Shown: piece after piece, positions 50,561-59,358 of the stretch
How the letters are laid out: the number at the start of each line of letters is the position of its first letter
Numbering within the stretch: the first letter of the stretch is position 1
Assembly: GCF_902712855.1 (NCBI RefSeq)
Contig: NZ_LR743507.1
Location: forward strand, 3,830,001 to 3,894,000
DNA: 64,000 nt
DNA from: Variovorax paradoxus
GTDB lineage: Bacteria > Pseudomonadota > Gammaproteobacteria > Burkholderiales > Burkholderiaceae_C
Direction: 5' to 3'
The notes under the pieces: generated by a model
What the model saw: only the letters and a program-made list of their open reading frames with translations
Told to the model about the DNA's origin: nothing
The model's database searches: none
Program-made: the position numbers and the translations under genes

Positions 50561-50863
50561 TTATTTCGTCCATATGTATGGCCAGGCGGAGACAAGCAGC
50601 GAGGCCACCGACGCAAGCAGAGCAATGAATGCGACCCGTGCCGACCACCAGGCAGCATCGGCCGCTGACTTCGCGACCGCTCGCATCTCGCTGTCGATCC
50701 GCTCGCGTTCCCGCGTATCGAAATCAGCAAGCCATGCGCGCGCCACGAGGGCATTGGCTCCTTGGATAGTTCCGATGTCGACGTTCCAGCGGAGAGCAGA
50801 GATGCCATCTTCGCGCTCGTTGACCCATGCTTGCACGGAGTCTTTGGTACTGAAATCAGCCAC
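50561..50863 (-). CDS. Tail-anchored membrane protein of minus-strand cassette
   Basis: 100 residues from a GTG at 50863 that has GAGGAGAG upstream. A soluble helical part (FSTKDSVQAWVNEREDGISA, RERERIDSEMRAVAKSAADA) ends in one transmembrane segment (ARVAFIALLASVASLLVSAW) and a short tail. It is on the opposite strand to the operon around it and less GC-rich, so may be acquired. A second tail-anchored gene lies 280 bases away. Function unknown. Confidence 0.6.
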   Translation of the reverse strand: MADFSTKDSVQAWVNEREDGISALRWNVDIGTIQGANALVARAWLADFDTRERERIDSEMRAVAKSAADAAWWSARVAFIALLASVASLLVSAWPYIWTK

Positions 50864-50897
50864 TGATTCTCTCCTCGGTATTCCAGTGTGTCGCGCT

Positions 50898-51137
50898 TCA
50901 ATCCTCGAGGTCGAACTGCCCCTGCAGCGTGCGGATGATCTGAGCGATGTCGGCGCGGTGCGCGCCACGGTCGGTCACGATTCGCACCGTCCAGTTGGGG
51001 CCGCCTTCATCTGGCGATATTCCGATGACGCCGCCTCGGTGAATGTCGGTCTGCTGGCCTCGAAGGCCGGGGAGCGCCTCAATGCGCTGTATCAGCATCT
51101 GCTGCAGTTGCTTGGCGGTTCGGGTGGGCTTTCCCAT
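50898..51137 (-). CDS. Small soluble protein of minus-strand cassette
   Basis: 79 residues from ATG 51137, just past the stop of the previous gene. It is alpha/beta (TAKQLQQMLIQRIEALPGLR, WTVRIVTDRGAHRADIAQII). It sits between two tail-anchored membrane proteins and is likely made with them. No family was recognised. Confidence 0.55.
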   Translation of the reverse strand: MGKPTRTAKQLQQMLIQRIEALPGLRGQQTDIHRGGVIGISPDEGGPNWTVRIVTDRGAHRADIAQIIRTLQGQFDLED

Positions 51138-51139
51138 CG

Positions 51140-51391
51140 CTACGGCCGAATCAGCGGGATCGCCGACACCGCCAGCGCAATGACAGCGATCAGCACGGCC
51201 CAACGTGACCAGCGCAGCGCCTGTTTTGCCGTGGAGGCGCTGCCTTCTGCAGCCTCGGTGCTGCGCGCGTTCAAGAGGTCCAGAGTCCGCTGCCGCTGCG
51301 CAGCTGTCTTTGGGTCGGTCTCTGGCAAGGCCGCGTCGTGCGTGCGTGCCCGGATCACTCGCGGCTCTGGCTTCGCGTCAGGAGCATCCAT
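51140..51391 (-). CDS. Tail-anchored membrane protein, first gene of minus-strand cassette
   Basis: 83 residues. The N-terminal 55 are charged and disordered or helical, then WSRWAVLIAVIALAVSAIPL forms one membrane segment right at the C-terminus. The plan resembles the protein at 50561-50863 (soluble part, C-terminal anchor after a Trp), and the three genes are consecutive. Function unknown. Confidence 0.55.
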   Translation of the reverse strand: MDAPDAKPEPRVIRARTHDAALPETDPKTAAQRQRTLDLLNARSTEAAEGSASTAKQALRWSRWAVLIAVIALAVSAIPLIRP

Positions 51392-51421
51392 TTCTCACCT
51401 TTCCACTGGAAGACCCGCAGT

Positions 51422-52291
51422 ATGACCGTTCTCACCATCCAGACCGTCGAGCTGTGCAGCGCGATCGGCAAATGCATGTCGAGCCCAAGCAGCTACGCCA
51501 GTTCGATGAGCTCGTACCAGTCCGGCAACCCGCGCGCCGTAGCGGCGCACGCGCTGCGCATGCTGGGGGAAGCCCGTGCCCGCGACGTTGCGACGCACGA
51601 GAAGAACCTGCCGGCCATTGAGGCGAACAAGGCGGTGCGCGCACGTGTGGAAGCGCTGATGGCCGAGGTCGGCATGCCCGCTTCGTACACCGAGCGCGAC
51701 ACGAAGTCGCGCGCCCGGTACCCGAAGACCATCCGACTCGACGCCGGCTATCTCGGCGACCTGCGCCGGCACTGCCGCACCGACGACAGCTTCGACCACG
51801 CCACCAGCACCTACGAGCGGCTGAAGAAGGAGTACGACGCCTACGCCACGCGCGCTGAGGAGGAAGCCAAGCAGGCCGACGCCAAGAAGGCTCGCGAGGC
51901 CGAGGCGCTTGTCGAAAAACGCAAGGCCGACATGGAGCTGGCGGCGATGCTGCTGCGCTACCAGCTGCCGCTCGAGTCGACCTGGTCGGACGTGCTGGAG
52001 GCGCTCTGCGAGAAGGACCAGCGACTCGACCTGGCCGTGGCCATGCAGCGCACGCGCGGCGACTGGAGCGAGGGCCCGTACCGCGTGAAGAACGCGCTCG
52101 ACCGCTTCCAGATCGAGACCACAGAGGACAAAGACATCGCGAACGACGTGCTGTCGTGCCTCGAAGACTTCGAGGACGGCCGCGTGTTCCGCGACACGTC
52201 GTGGAGCTACGGCCGCCTGTTCGCCGAGGCCGCCGACCAGCAGCTCTCCACCGACGTGCAGAAGGCGCTGCAGCACGCAGGAGACGAATGA
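51422..52291 (+). CDS. Hypothetical early protein with coiled coil
   Basis: 289 residues from MTVLTIQTVELCSAIG. A coiled-coil region (TYERLKKEYDAYATRAEEEA and following) lies near the middle. The C-terminal part is alpha-helical and acidic. It resumes the rightward operon after the minus-strand cassette. No family was recognised. Confidence 0.6.
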   Translation: MTVLTIQTVELCSAIGKCMSSPSSYASSMSSYQSGNPRAVAAHALRMLGEARARDVATHEKNLPAIEANKAVRARVEALMAEVGMPASYTERDTKSRARYPKTIRLDAGYLGDLRRHCRTDDSFDHATSTYERLKKEYDAYATRAEEEAKQADAKKAREAEALVEKRKADMELAAMLLRYQLPLESTWSDVLEALCEKDQRLDLAVAMQRTRGDWSEGPYRVKNALDRFQIETTEDKDIANDVLSCLEDFEDGRVFRDTSWSYGRLFAEAADQQLSTDVQKALQHAGDE

Positions 52292-52491
52292 TGCAACTGC
52301 TCGACACCTCCCCCGAGCGCGAGCGCGCGCACGAGATCCAGGCCGTGCAGATGGCCGCCCAGCAGCTGGTCGACGCGGCCCGAGCGCGCGGCCTTGTGGT
52401 CACCATCCAGCTCGAGCCGCGCATGCCGCCGGCGATGGGCTCCTACGACATGGTGTTCGACATCCGGGAGGCCCGCCATGGCGCCGCCTGA
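52288..52491 (+). CDS. Small hypothetical protein
   Basis: 67 residues (MMQLLDTSPERERAHEIQAV ...) with ATGA overlap at the start. It has a helix followed by a beta hairpin (GLVVTIQLEPRM, YDMVFDIREA). Function unknown. Confidence 0.5.
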   Translation: MMQLLDTSPERERAHEIQAVQMAAQQLVDAARARGLVVTIQLEPRMPPAMGSYDMVFDIREARHGAA

Positions 52492-52942
52492 GTTCGTGGC
52501 CACGGAGCCCTTACCGCCCGCGCTGGCGCCGATGAAGGCGCTGTCGATCCGCCAGCCTTGGGCATGGCTGATCATCCGACCGGACCTCACCGACGCGGAG
52601 CAGCGTGCGCGTGAGCTCGCCAAGGGCCGGATCAAGACCATCGAGAACCGCATGTGGCGCACTCGCGAGCGCGGCACGATCCTTGTGCACGCCAGCCAGG
52701 GCATGACCCGCGCGGAGTACTTCGGCGTGATGGAGTTCTGCTATCCGCTGGGCGTCGAGCTGCCGCACTTCGACGATCTGCAGCGCGGCGGCATCGTCGG
52801 CCAAGTCGACATCGTGGACTGCGTCGCGCACAGCGAGTCGCACTGGTACATGGGCGCCGTCGGCTTCGTGCTGGCCAACGCCAAGCCCCTGCCCTTCCGG
52901 CCGCTGAAGGGCGCGCTGGGCTTCTTCGAGGTAGCCCCATGA
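52478..52942 (+). CDS. ASCH-domain protein
   Basis: 154 residues; an alternative start MKALSIRQPWA lies at 52532. The domain has LSIRQPWAWLIIRPD, KTIENRMWRTRERGTILVHA and LPFRPLKGALGFF, typical of ASCH (PUA-like) proteins that bind RNA or modified nucleotides. Roles in phage are unknown. It overlaps the previous gene by 14 bases. Confidence 0.85.
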   Translation: MAPPEFVATEPLPPALAPMKALSIRQPWAWLIIRPDLTDAEQRARELAKGRIKTIENRMWRTRERGTILVHASQGMTRAEYFGVMEFCYPLGVELPHFDDLQRGGIVGQVDIVDCVAHSESHWYMGAVGFVLANAKPLPFRPLKGALGFFEVAP

Positions 52943-53151
52943 GGCGCTTCCGATGGACCCGCGCGAAGTACCGCAAGGCCGCCCACCTGGCGCGGTTCTT
53001 CGCCCGGTTCATCTACACGCTTCCCGACGAGAAGCCGGCACTGCTCGAACGCTACTTCGAACTCTGGGAGCGCCATCCGCAAGGCATGGACCCGCTGACC
53101 GAGCCGCTGCGCTGGCGGCTTGCGAAGTACTCAGATGACATCCCGTTCTAG
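52939..53151 (+). CDS. Small basic hypothetical protein
   Basis: 70 residues (RRFRWTRAKYRKAAHLARFF ...) with ATGA overlap. It is basic and helical at the start and may bind nucleic acid. Function unknown. Confidence 0.5.
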   Translation: MRRFRWTRAKYRKAAHLARFFARFIYTLPDEKPALLERYFELWERHPQGMDPLTEPLRWRLAKYSDDIPF

Positions 53152-53163
53152 AGGCCTCGCACG

Positions 53164-53388
53164 ATGACCCGTCCCGGCTTCGGCGCCCTCTCCAGCGCGG
53201 TGGCGCGCGCGCAGGCGGAGATCCGCCAGCAGCACTGCCCGCCACCCAGCTACTACCCCACCGCCGCCGTGCGCAGCTCCATGAAGTGCACGCGCTGCGG
53301 CGGCCTCCTCAACTACACCGTGTCGCCCATCGGCGCGCGGACCACTGGCCGGTGCTCGAGCGCTGGCTGCATTGAATGGAGAGACTGA
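53164..53388 (+). CDS. Small zinc-ribbon protein
   Basis: 74 residues. MKCTRCGGLLNYTV and TGRCSSAGCIEWRD give CxxC and CxxxxC pairs of a zinc ribbon after a helical start. Function unknown. Confidence 0.55.
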   Translation: MTRPGFGALSSAVARAQAEIRQQHCPPPSYYPTAAVRSSMKCTRCGGLLNYTVSPIGARTTGRCSSAGCIEWRD

Positions 53389-53390
53389 GC

Positions 53391-54449
53391 ATGAACATCA
53401 CTGACCAGACCGTCACAGCCGAATGGCGTCCAATCTCGACTGCGCCGCGCGACGGCCAAACAGACGTCATCTTGCGCTTTCAGAGCTCACAGGTATCTCG
53501 TGCGCGCTTCATCCCCGGGATGGACCTGCCGTGGAGGCTGATCGAGTCCATTCCGCTCGGAATCGCGTGCAGCCGAAGCCTACCTGATGGCCCTGGCGGA
53601 CCTTCGCACTGGCAACCGATGCCGACTGCGGAGTTCTCTGCGCTTGCCTACCTCGACGCACTCAGGGCCTGCGTCTTGTCCGAGTGCGCACCAGCCGACG
53701 ACGCATGGCCGGCGTACATCGCTCAGGTCATCGAGACCTACATCCAGCAGAACCGCACCGACGAAGACCGCCAGACTGGTATTCGGAAGATCATCGAGCG
53801 GCGCATTCACCACATGAAGAAGCCCGAGCCTGCGCCAGCTTCGGGAGCGGTGGCGGAGGCCTTGCGCGCCTTCGTGGACATCAAGCCGCTCGGCTACGGT
53901 GCGCCGGGCACCCGTGACATAGACATCGCCCAGTGGAATGAGGCCTATCGTGCGGCCAAGGTCTGCTTGGGCGCCCTCGCCTCACCCGGTGCCGCTATCG
54001 TCGCGCGCGAGCAGGAGAAATGCTTGGACTGCGGCGATGCTGTACCGAAGCACACATGCTATTGCCAAGCAGGTTGCGTGCATGCTACCGGCTTCGCAGG
54101 GCGCGAGGACGCGCCGGCAGTGAGCGCGGAGACACCGAGCGCAAAGCAGCAGAAGCTGCTCACCCTCGCCGACCGCATCGACCATGAAGAGCTGTGGCGT
54201 TGGCCGGGTATGGATCATCACAAGATGACGCCAGAGCAGCGCGACCGCATGAACGCTGGCGTCGCGCTGCGTCGCTACGCGCGGCTGTGGGCTCCCGGGC
54301 ACTGGGTGGTGTTCCCGCCAATCGGCCCCGTTTCCTTCAGCGCCACCACGCTGGACAAGGCTGTCGAGATGGCGAGACGCTCCACGCTGCCGGCGGCGCC
54401 CGAGCTCGACGACACGCCGCTCGAGACCGGCGAAGGGGATGCACGATGA
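53391..54449 (+). CDS. Hypothetical early protein with DUF551-like start
   Basis: 352 residues. The N-terminus (EWRPISTAPRDGQTDVILRF) resembles the short DUF551-type domains found in phage proteins. The centre has CLDCGDAVPKHTCYCQAGCV, a Cys-rich zinc site. The remainder is helical. It looks like a composite of small phage domains. Function unknown. Confidence 0.55.
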   Translation: MNITDQTVTAEWRPISTAPRDGQTDVILRFQSSQVSRARFIPGMDLPWRLIESIPLGIACSRSLPDGPGGPSHWQPMPTAEFSALAYLDALRACVLSECAPADDAWPAYIAQVIETYIQQNRTDEDRQTGIRKIIERRIHHMKKPEPAPASGAVAEALRAFVDIKPLGYGAPGTRDIDIAQWNEAYRAAKVCLGALASPGAAIVAREQEKCLDCGDAVPKHTCYCQAGCVHATGFAGREDAPAVSAETPSAKQQKLLTLADRIDHEELWRWPGMDHHKMTPEQRDRMNAGVALRRYARLWAPGHWVVFPPIGPVSFSATTLDKAVEMARRSTLPAAPELDDTPLETGEGDAR

Positions 54450-55102
54450 CCATCACCGCATTCCCCTTGGCATGGCCGCCCGGCTGGAGGCGCACGGCAG
54501 CCGACGCTCGCACCTACGGCCGCTTCGGCACCACGAAGCAATCCAGCGCGGGCAACTGGCGCTCGGTGCAGGACATCACCGTCGCGGCCGCCACGCAGCG
54601 CCTGCGCGCCGAGCTGGACCGCATGGCCGTGCGCGGCGACGACCTCGTGCTGAGCACCAACCTGAAGCTGCGGCTCGACGGCCTGCCCCGCAGCGATCAG
54701 GCGCAGCCGGCCGACCCGGGCGCCGCGGTCTACTGGAACGACCCGTGGACCAGCGCGCCGCGCTGCATGGCCATCGACCGCTACACGAAGGTCGAGATGA
54801 ACATCGCCGCGCTGGCAGCCACCATCGAGGCCATGCGCGCCATCGAGCGGCACGGCGGCGCCGTGGTGCTGGAACGCGCCTTCACCGGCTTCGCCGCCCT
54901 GCCGGCGCCCATCGTGGCCGGCATGAAACGGCACTGGCGCGAGGTGCTCCAGTACGGCGACGGCCGACCTGACGCCGCCATCATCCGCGGCTGCTACCGC
55001 ACGCTGGCCAGCCTGGCGCACCCCGACCGCGCCGGCGGATCGACGGAACGCATGGCCGAGCTCAACCAGGCGCGCGACGACGCGCTGAAGGAGATCCAAT
55101 GA
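54446..55102 (+). CDS. J-domain-like phage protein
   Basis: 218 residues. The first 150 have WPPGWRRTAADARTYGRFG, a segment seen in phage proteins of unknown role. The end (CYRTLASLAHPDRAGGSTER) has the HPD motif and helices of a DnaJ J-domain. It could recruit host DnaK to phage complexes such as replication proteins. This function is inferred from the motif. Confidence 0.7.
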   Translation: MTITAFPLAWPPGWRRTAADARTYGRFGTTKQSSAGNWRSVQDITVAAATQRLRAELDRMAVRGDDLVLSTNLKLRLDGLPRSDQAQPADPGAAVYWNDPWTSAPRCMAIDRYTKVEMNIAALAATIEAMRAIERHGGAVVLERAFTGFAALPAPIVAGMKRHWREVLQYGDGRPDAAIIRGCYRTLASLAHPDRAGGSTERMAELNQARDDALKEIQ

Positions 55103-55371
55103 CCACTCCCGGCATCCCCATGGCGCCCAGTGTTAGCGCGCAGCAAGCAAGCGCAGTCCTGACTCGGGCTGAGCTGAAGCAGCTAACGGGCTACAAGCGC
55201 CCCGCAGAGCAGCTGGCCGATCTGCTGCGCCAAGGCTTTTATCGCGCGCGCCGCTCTCGGGTTGACGGCAGTGTCATCCTCGAGCGGCCGCACTACGATG
55301 CGGTCTGCGCTGGTGCCAGCGTGCCGGCCAATGAGCCAAAACTCCGCCCGGTCACAAGGAAGAGAGCATGA
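55099..55371 (+). CDS. DUF4224 protein, excisionase-like
   Basis: 90 residues. AVLTRAELKQLTGYKRPAEQ followed by LADLLRQGFYRARR matches the DUF4224 domain, a small winged-helix-like DNA-binding fold almost always found just before phage integrases. It overlaps the integrase start by four bases. It may act as recombination directionality factor. Confidence 0.78.
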   Translation: MTTPGIPMAPSVSAQQASAVLTRAELKQLTGYKRPAEQLADLLRQGFYRARRSRVDGSVILERPHYDAVCAGASVPANEPKLRPVTRKRA

Positions 55372-56432
55372 AACGCGACCTACCGCCAAGGGTCTACGAG
55401 AGGAGTGGCAGCTACTACCACGTCGCAGCTGATGGCGACACCCGGAAGTGGACGAAGCTGTGCCGGGTCAAGGAAGGGCTGTCGGCCATGTACATGGCGC
55501 TGGCCAAGATTGAGACCGACAAGTCCCTCGACGACATGATGCCGAAAGTGTGTGCCGCGTGGATGAGGGAAATCGGGAGCAAGCACACCGCGAAAACTCA
55601 GGCCGATGACAGGACGCACAACAAGGCGATTTCGGAAGCATTCGCAGAGTTCAGGGCTCGCGACATCACCCCAACCGTTGTGATCGACTTTCTGGACACC
55701 TGGGACGCGCAGCCGCGCAGCTACAACGCCTATCGCGCAGCCCTGCGAGAGCGACTTCGCTTTGCCGAAGTGAAGGATTTCCGACCCGCTGGCAGCAACC
55801 CTGTCGACCCGGTCAAGACGAAAAAGGTGAGAGCGCGCACGCGCTACATCACGGACAGCGAACTGCGCCGCATCAAGGTGGCAGCCTGCTACGGAGAGGA
55901 CGGCATTCGCACGCGCTCAGGCCACACCATTTGCTGCCTGATCGATATGGCCTACTTGACCGGCCAGCGCATCGGCGACCTGTTGACCTTGGAGTGGTCG
56001 CAGATCCGGAAAGACGGGATCCTCTTCGAGCCAGCAAAAACCGAGGATTCGACGGCCGTGCGCATCCTGATCGAATGGACGCCGAAGCTGAAAGCGGTCA
56101 TCGAGCGGCTGAAGCATCCGCCGCCGGTGCCAGGGCAGAAGGGCAAGCTCGGAAAGGCCAAGCCGGTCAGCATGCGATATGTGTTCTCCACCCTGAAGGG
56201 CGAACCCTATACCTACGATGGTGCCTCGACCGCCTGGACTCGTGCGCGGGAAAGAGCCAAGGTCAAGAATGCACACTTTCACGACCTCCGTGCCAAAGCC
56301 CTCACGGACATCGACGGCGTGAGCGAGCGCGGAATCGGCCAAGCCCAGACGATGGGGGGCCACAGCACACAGACGCAAACAGCCGAGTACGTGCGCCACA
56401 AGCGGGCGAAGAAAACCACAGCAACGCGCTGA
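55368..56432 (+). CDS. int: Phage tyrosine integrase
   Basis: 354 residues. Catalytic residues in order: Arg201 (LTGQRIGDLL), Lys224, His305 and Arg308 (HFHDLRAKAL), His332 (GGHSTQ) and Tyr341 (AEYVRHKR). The N-terminal 60 residues are arm-type DNA binding, and residues about 60-150 form the core-binding domain. It is the last gene of the rightward operon. Integrases usually lie close to the attachment site; here the tRNA-Pro scar is 2.6 kb away with another gene between. Confidence 0.92.
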   Translation: MKRDLPPRVYERSGSYYHVAADGDTRKWTKLCRVKEGLSAMYMALAKIETDKSLDDMMPKVCAAWMREIGSKHTAKTQADDRTHNKAISEAFAEFRARDITPTVVIDFLDTWDAQPRSYNAYRAALRERLRFAEVKDFRPAGSNPVDPVKTKKVRARTRYITDSELRRIKVAACYGEDGIRTRSGHTICCLIDMAYLTGQRIGDLLTLEWSQIRKDGILFEPAKTEDSTAVRILIEWTPKLKAVIERLKHPPPVPGQKGKLGKAKPVSMRYVFSTLKGEPYTYDGASTAWTRARERAKVKNAHFHDLRAKALTDIDGVSERGIGQAQTMGGHSTQTQTAEYVRHKRAKKTTATR

Positions 56433-56895
56433 TGTCGGAACGCCGTTGAAGCTTCCTGCCGGGGCATATTTTCCGCAGCGCACGCGGGGATGCACGACAC
56501 GGGTATAGAGGCTCACAACCCCGAGATCTGGCATTCCTGCATTCGCGGCCGGCCCGCACGGCCCTAATGCTCGTCTTTGGACCCGACGCCGAAGCGGATG
56601 CTTAGAAACAGCGGAGAGATCGTCCCATCACGTCTGGCTGCGACTGAGCTAGCAGCGAGGTTGCAGCGCCGAGGGCGTATCCGCCGTTGCCGAATTGTCA
56701 CGAGATGTTTACACTCCGCGCCGAAGTTGCAACGGCGTCCATTCGAGAAATCTCGGCGCGAGGCCAGGATGCTTCTTCGTCTTGCACGCCGCTCCCTATG
56801 CCGATGGTGATTCAGTCACGCAGGAAAGCGGTGGGTGCGCCGAAAACCGCTCCTACGGACCTCTTGCTTTGAAACTCGCAATTGCCCTCCCCCAC
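56433..56895. other. Gap between integrase and lipoprotein gene
   Basis: About 460 bases without a convincing gene or tRNA-like sequence. Only a promoter candidate near 56687 stands out. If phage DNA ends here rather than at the tRNA scar, the core site is not recognisable by eye. Confidence 0.5.
56687..56715 (+). promoter_or_regulatory. Promoter candidate for kelch lipoprotein gene
   Basis: TTGCCG, 17 bases, TACACT on the plus strand, giving a leader of about 175 bases before the lipoprotein start. Confidence 0.4.
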
Positions 56896-58875
56896 ATGTC
56901 CGCGTCTACGCCTTTGCTCCGCCTCCAATTCGTGCGGCTTTGGTTTACGGCTTTGTGCCTAGGCTGCCTTCTGGGCTTGTCCGCATGTGGCGGTGGCGGT
57001 GGTGGCTCCGGCGGCGCGAGCTTCGTCGGCTTTGGACTCAACCTCACCCAGTCGCCTGCGGGCCTAAGCTACGCGATGACCTCCGCGGTCTACGAGGTGG
57101 GGCAAGCCATTGTGCCCAACAGGCCCACCGCCAGCGGCGGCGCCATCGAACGCTTCGCCGTGGCGCCGCCATTGCCGGATGGGCTGGCCCTTGACGCTGG
57201 CACGGGCGTCATCAGCGGCACGCCTACCGCTGTGGCCGCATCCGCCGTGTACGTCGTGACCGCCGAGAACGCGGGCGGCAGCGCGACAGCCCGTGTGCAA
57301 ATCGAGGTGCGCAGCACGCCGGCCGCGCCGGCCGGGCTGACCTACCGCGAGAGTGCCGCGATCTACACAGTGGGCGTCGCCATCGCGGCCAACGCGCCGG
57401 CCAGTAGCGGCGGTCCGATCACCGGATACAGCATCGCGCCGGCTTTGCCCGCGGGGCTGCTGTTCGACCCGCAGACCGGCGTGATCAGCGGAACGCCTAC
57501 AGGAACTGCTGCGGACGCGGCCTACCTCATCACCGGTAACAATGCGACCGGGTCGGCCGTGGTCACGTTGCGGATAGCCGTCCAGGCGGCGCCAGTGGCG
57601 CCAGCCAGCGTGGCTTACGCCACGCCGCGCGCGCTCTACTCCGCAACGCAAGTCATCGTTCCGAACACGGCGGTGGTGACCGGTGGCACCCCCTCGGCGT
57701 TCTCGGTGGCGCCAGCGCTCCCCGCGGGGTTGAGCCTCAACTCTCTGACCGGTGCGATCACCGGCACCCCGGCTGCCATCCAGCCCCTGACGACGTACAC
57801 GGTTACGGGCAGCAACAGCGCGGGCTCGGCGCAGGCGCAGGTGCAGATCGCGGTTACTGGAAGCGGCAGTTGGGCGTTGGAGCCCACACTGCCGACTGGA
57901 CGGCACTACGCGCCGGTCGTGCGCTTGTCCAACGGCAAAGCAATGGTCATCGGCGGCGCCACGGCTTCTGGAGCGACCGCGTCGGTTGTCCTCTACGACC
58001 CGGCGGCCCACAGCTGGACCGCGGCCGCGTCCATGTCGACGCCTCGCAGCGACGGGGCGGCCATCGTGCTGCTCGACGGGCGCGTGCTTGTCGCAGGCGG
58101 GGACAGCACGGGCAACTCCACCGTGGCCTCGGCAGAAATCTACGACCCCGCCGCCGATACCTGGCAGCCTGTCGCGAACATGGCCGAGCCGCGCACGCGT
58201 TCCACCATCACACGTCTGCCCGACGGGAAGGTCCTCGTCATCGGTGGCTACAGTCGCAACCCTGGCTTGACCTTTTCGCAGACGGCCGAGTTGTATGACC
58301 CGGTGACAGGCACTTGGACCACCATGACCACGCAGCTGTCCTCCCCACGCGCGCAGCATGCAGCACAGTTGCTGCCGGGCGGCAATGAAGTGCTGGTACT
58401 CGGCGGCGTCAACCAGAACGGTTTCGTGACCTCCGCCGAGCGGTTTCCCGTCAATGACAGTGGCGCCGTAACGCCCGTAGCGGGCCCTGTTCCCGCGGCC
58501 AACGTCTACACCTCGGTCCTGCTTGCAGGAGGGGACGTCCTCGCGATGGGCGACGGCAGCACGACTTCCCTAAGGTTCAATACCGCCACATCGAGTTGGA
58601 CGGTCAGCAGCTTCTCCAGCACGCGCGGCCTGCCGACCATGACGACGCTGGCGGACGGCCGGGTGCTGCTCGCGGGCGGTGCGGCAAGCGGCGGAGTCCG
58701 CCTGACCACCGCGGAAATCTACAACCCTGACTTCGACCTTTGGACACCGGCGAGTTCCATGGCCACCGGGCGCAGTGCCGCCTCCGCGGTCCTGCTCGGC
58801 GACGGCTCTGTCCTGATGGTGGGCGGGTTCTCCGGCTCGGGCGAAGTTGACGGAGCGGAGCGTTTCCTGCCTTGA
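56896..58875 (+). CDS. Kelch-repeat / Ig-like lipoprotein
   Basis: 659 residues from ATG 56896. A signal peptide with lipobox LGLSAC is followed by a Gly-rich linker, so it is likely anchored on the cell surface. Then three putative Ig-like (He_PIG type) domains of about 85 residues end in phrases like GVISGTPTGTAADAAY. The second half has about six kelch-type blades (TGRHYAPVVRLSNGKAMVIG, MSTPRSDGAAIVLLDGRVLV). It lies between the integrase and the tRNA-Pro scar. It may be a phage-carried gene or host DNA. The style matches other GC-rich betaproteobacterial surface proteins. Confidence 0.8.
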   Translation: MSASTPLLRLQFVRLWFTALCLGCLLGLSACGGGGGGSGGASFVGFGLNLTQSPAGLSYAMTSAVYEVGQAIVPNRPTASGGAIERFAVAPPLPDGLALDAGTGVISGTPTAVAASAVYVVTAENAGGSATARVQIEVRSTPAAPAGLTYRESAAIYTVGVAIAANAPASSGGPITGYSIAPALPAGLLFDPQTGVISGTPTGTAADAAYLITGNNATGSAVVTLRIAVQAAPVAPASVAYATPRALYSATQVIVPNTAVVTGGTPSAFSVAPALPAGLSLNSLTGAITGTPAAIQPLTTYTVTGSNSAGSAQAQVQIAVTGSGSWALEPTLPTGRHYAPVVRLSNGKAMVIGGATASGATASVVLYDPAAHSWTAAASMSTPRSDGAAIVLLDGRVLVAGGDSTGNSTVASAEIYDPAADTWQPVANMAEPRTRSTITRLPDGKVLVIGGYSRNPGLTFSQTAELYDPVTGTWTTMTTQLSSPRAQHAAQLLPGGNEVLVLGGVNQNGFVTSAERFPVNDSGAVTPVAGPVPAANVYTSVLLAGGDVLAMGDGSTTSLRFNTATSSWTVSSFSSTRGLPTMTTLADGRVLLAGGAASGGVRLTTAEIYNPDFDLWTPASSMATGRSAASAVLLGDGSVLMVGGFSGSGEVDGAERFLP

Positions 58876-59051
58876 GCGATGGCCGCTAGCTTTTTCAAAC
58901 CAAGTTGAAGGGACGCGCTCTGAAGTACCTTCCACGGCTTAGAAACCTTCTAACGGCGAATTTTCCTCAAGGGTAAAAGTGATCTAATCAGATGGTGCGT
59001 CCGTTAGAAGAAGTCGGTCTAAGCTGTTGATTTCTATGGAAACTCGGTCTG

Positions 59052-59097
59052 TTTTGGGACCAGAGGGTCGAAGGTTCGAATCCTTTCGCCCCGACCA
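59052..59097 (+). other. 3' part of tRNA-Pro(TGG), attachment-site scar
   Basis: TTTTGGGACCAGAGGGTCGA onward to CCGACCA matches the anticodon loop, variable region, T arm and 3' acceptor of tRNA-Pro(TGG). The 5' half upstream has no tRNA sequence and cannot form the acceptor stem. Phage integration into tRNA 3' ends leaves such a duplicate at one border. The intact copy would lie at the left border, outside the window. Confidence 0.75.
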
Positions 59098-59105
59098 AAA
59101 AATCG

Positions 59106-59143
59106 AAATGCACACAGTCCTCATCGGGCTGTGTGCATTTTTT
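59106..59143 (+). terminator. Terminator after tRNA-Pro remnant
   Basis: AAATGCACACAG and CTGTGTGCATTT form a 12-bp stem with an 11-base loop, followed by a T run. It probably belongs to the original tRNA-Pro transcript. Confidence 0.85.
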
Positions 59144-59281
59144 GTTTGAGGCTTCGAGCGGTGCGAGGCAGAACCTTGCGCCGCAGGGCAAAGCGCGGAA
59201 CTGGGTAGAATCCGCCGCGGCCAGCCTGGAAGCAATGACGTCTAAGTCGTTGATTCTTCAGGCATCTCCCAGGCTTCAAAT

Positions 59282-59358
59282 CTGCCCGTAGCTCAGTTGG
59301 ATAGAGCACCTGCCTTCTAAGCAGGTTGTCGGGGGTTCGATCCCCTCCGGGCAGGCCA
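59282..59358 (+). tRNA. tRNA-Arg (anticodon TCT)
   Basis: A 77-base cloverleaf. Acceptor arms CTGCCCG and CGGGCAG pair, the D arm has GCTCAGTTGGATAGAGC, the anticodon stem CCTGC/GCAGG encloses CTTCTAA, the T arm has GGGGGTTCGATCCCC, and CCA is encoded. The anticodon TCT reads AGA. Confidence 0.95.

Noticed and set aside
57064..58359. A 431-codon minus-strand frame
   Set aside because: It is antisense to the kelch lipoprotein, which has a signal peptide, lipobox and repeat pattern.
59021..59097. A complete tRNA-Pro gene
   Set aside because: Only the part from the anticodon loop to CCA matches. The upstream bases cannot form acceptor or D arms.
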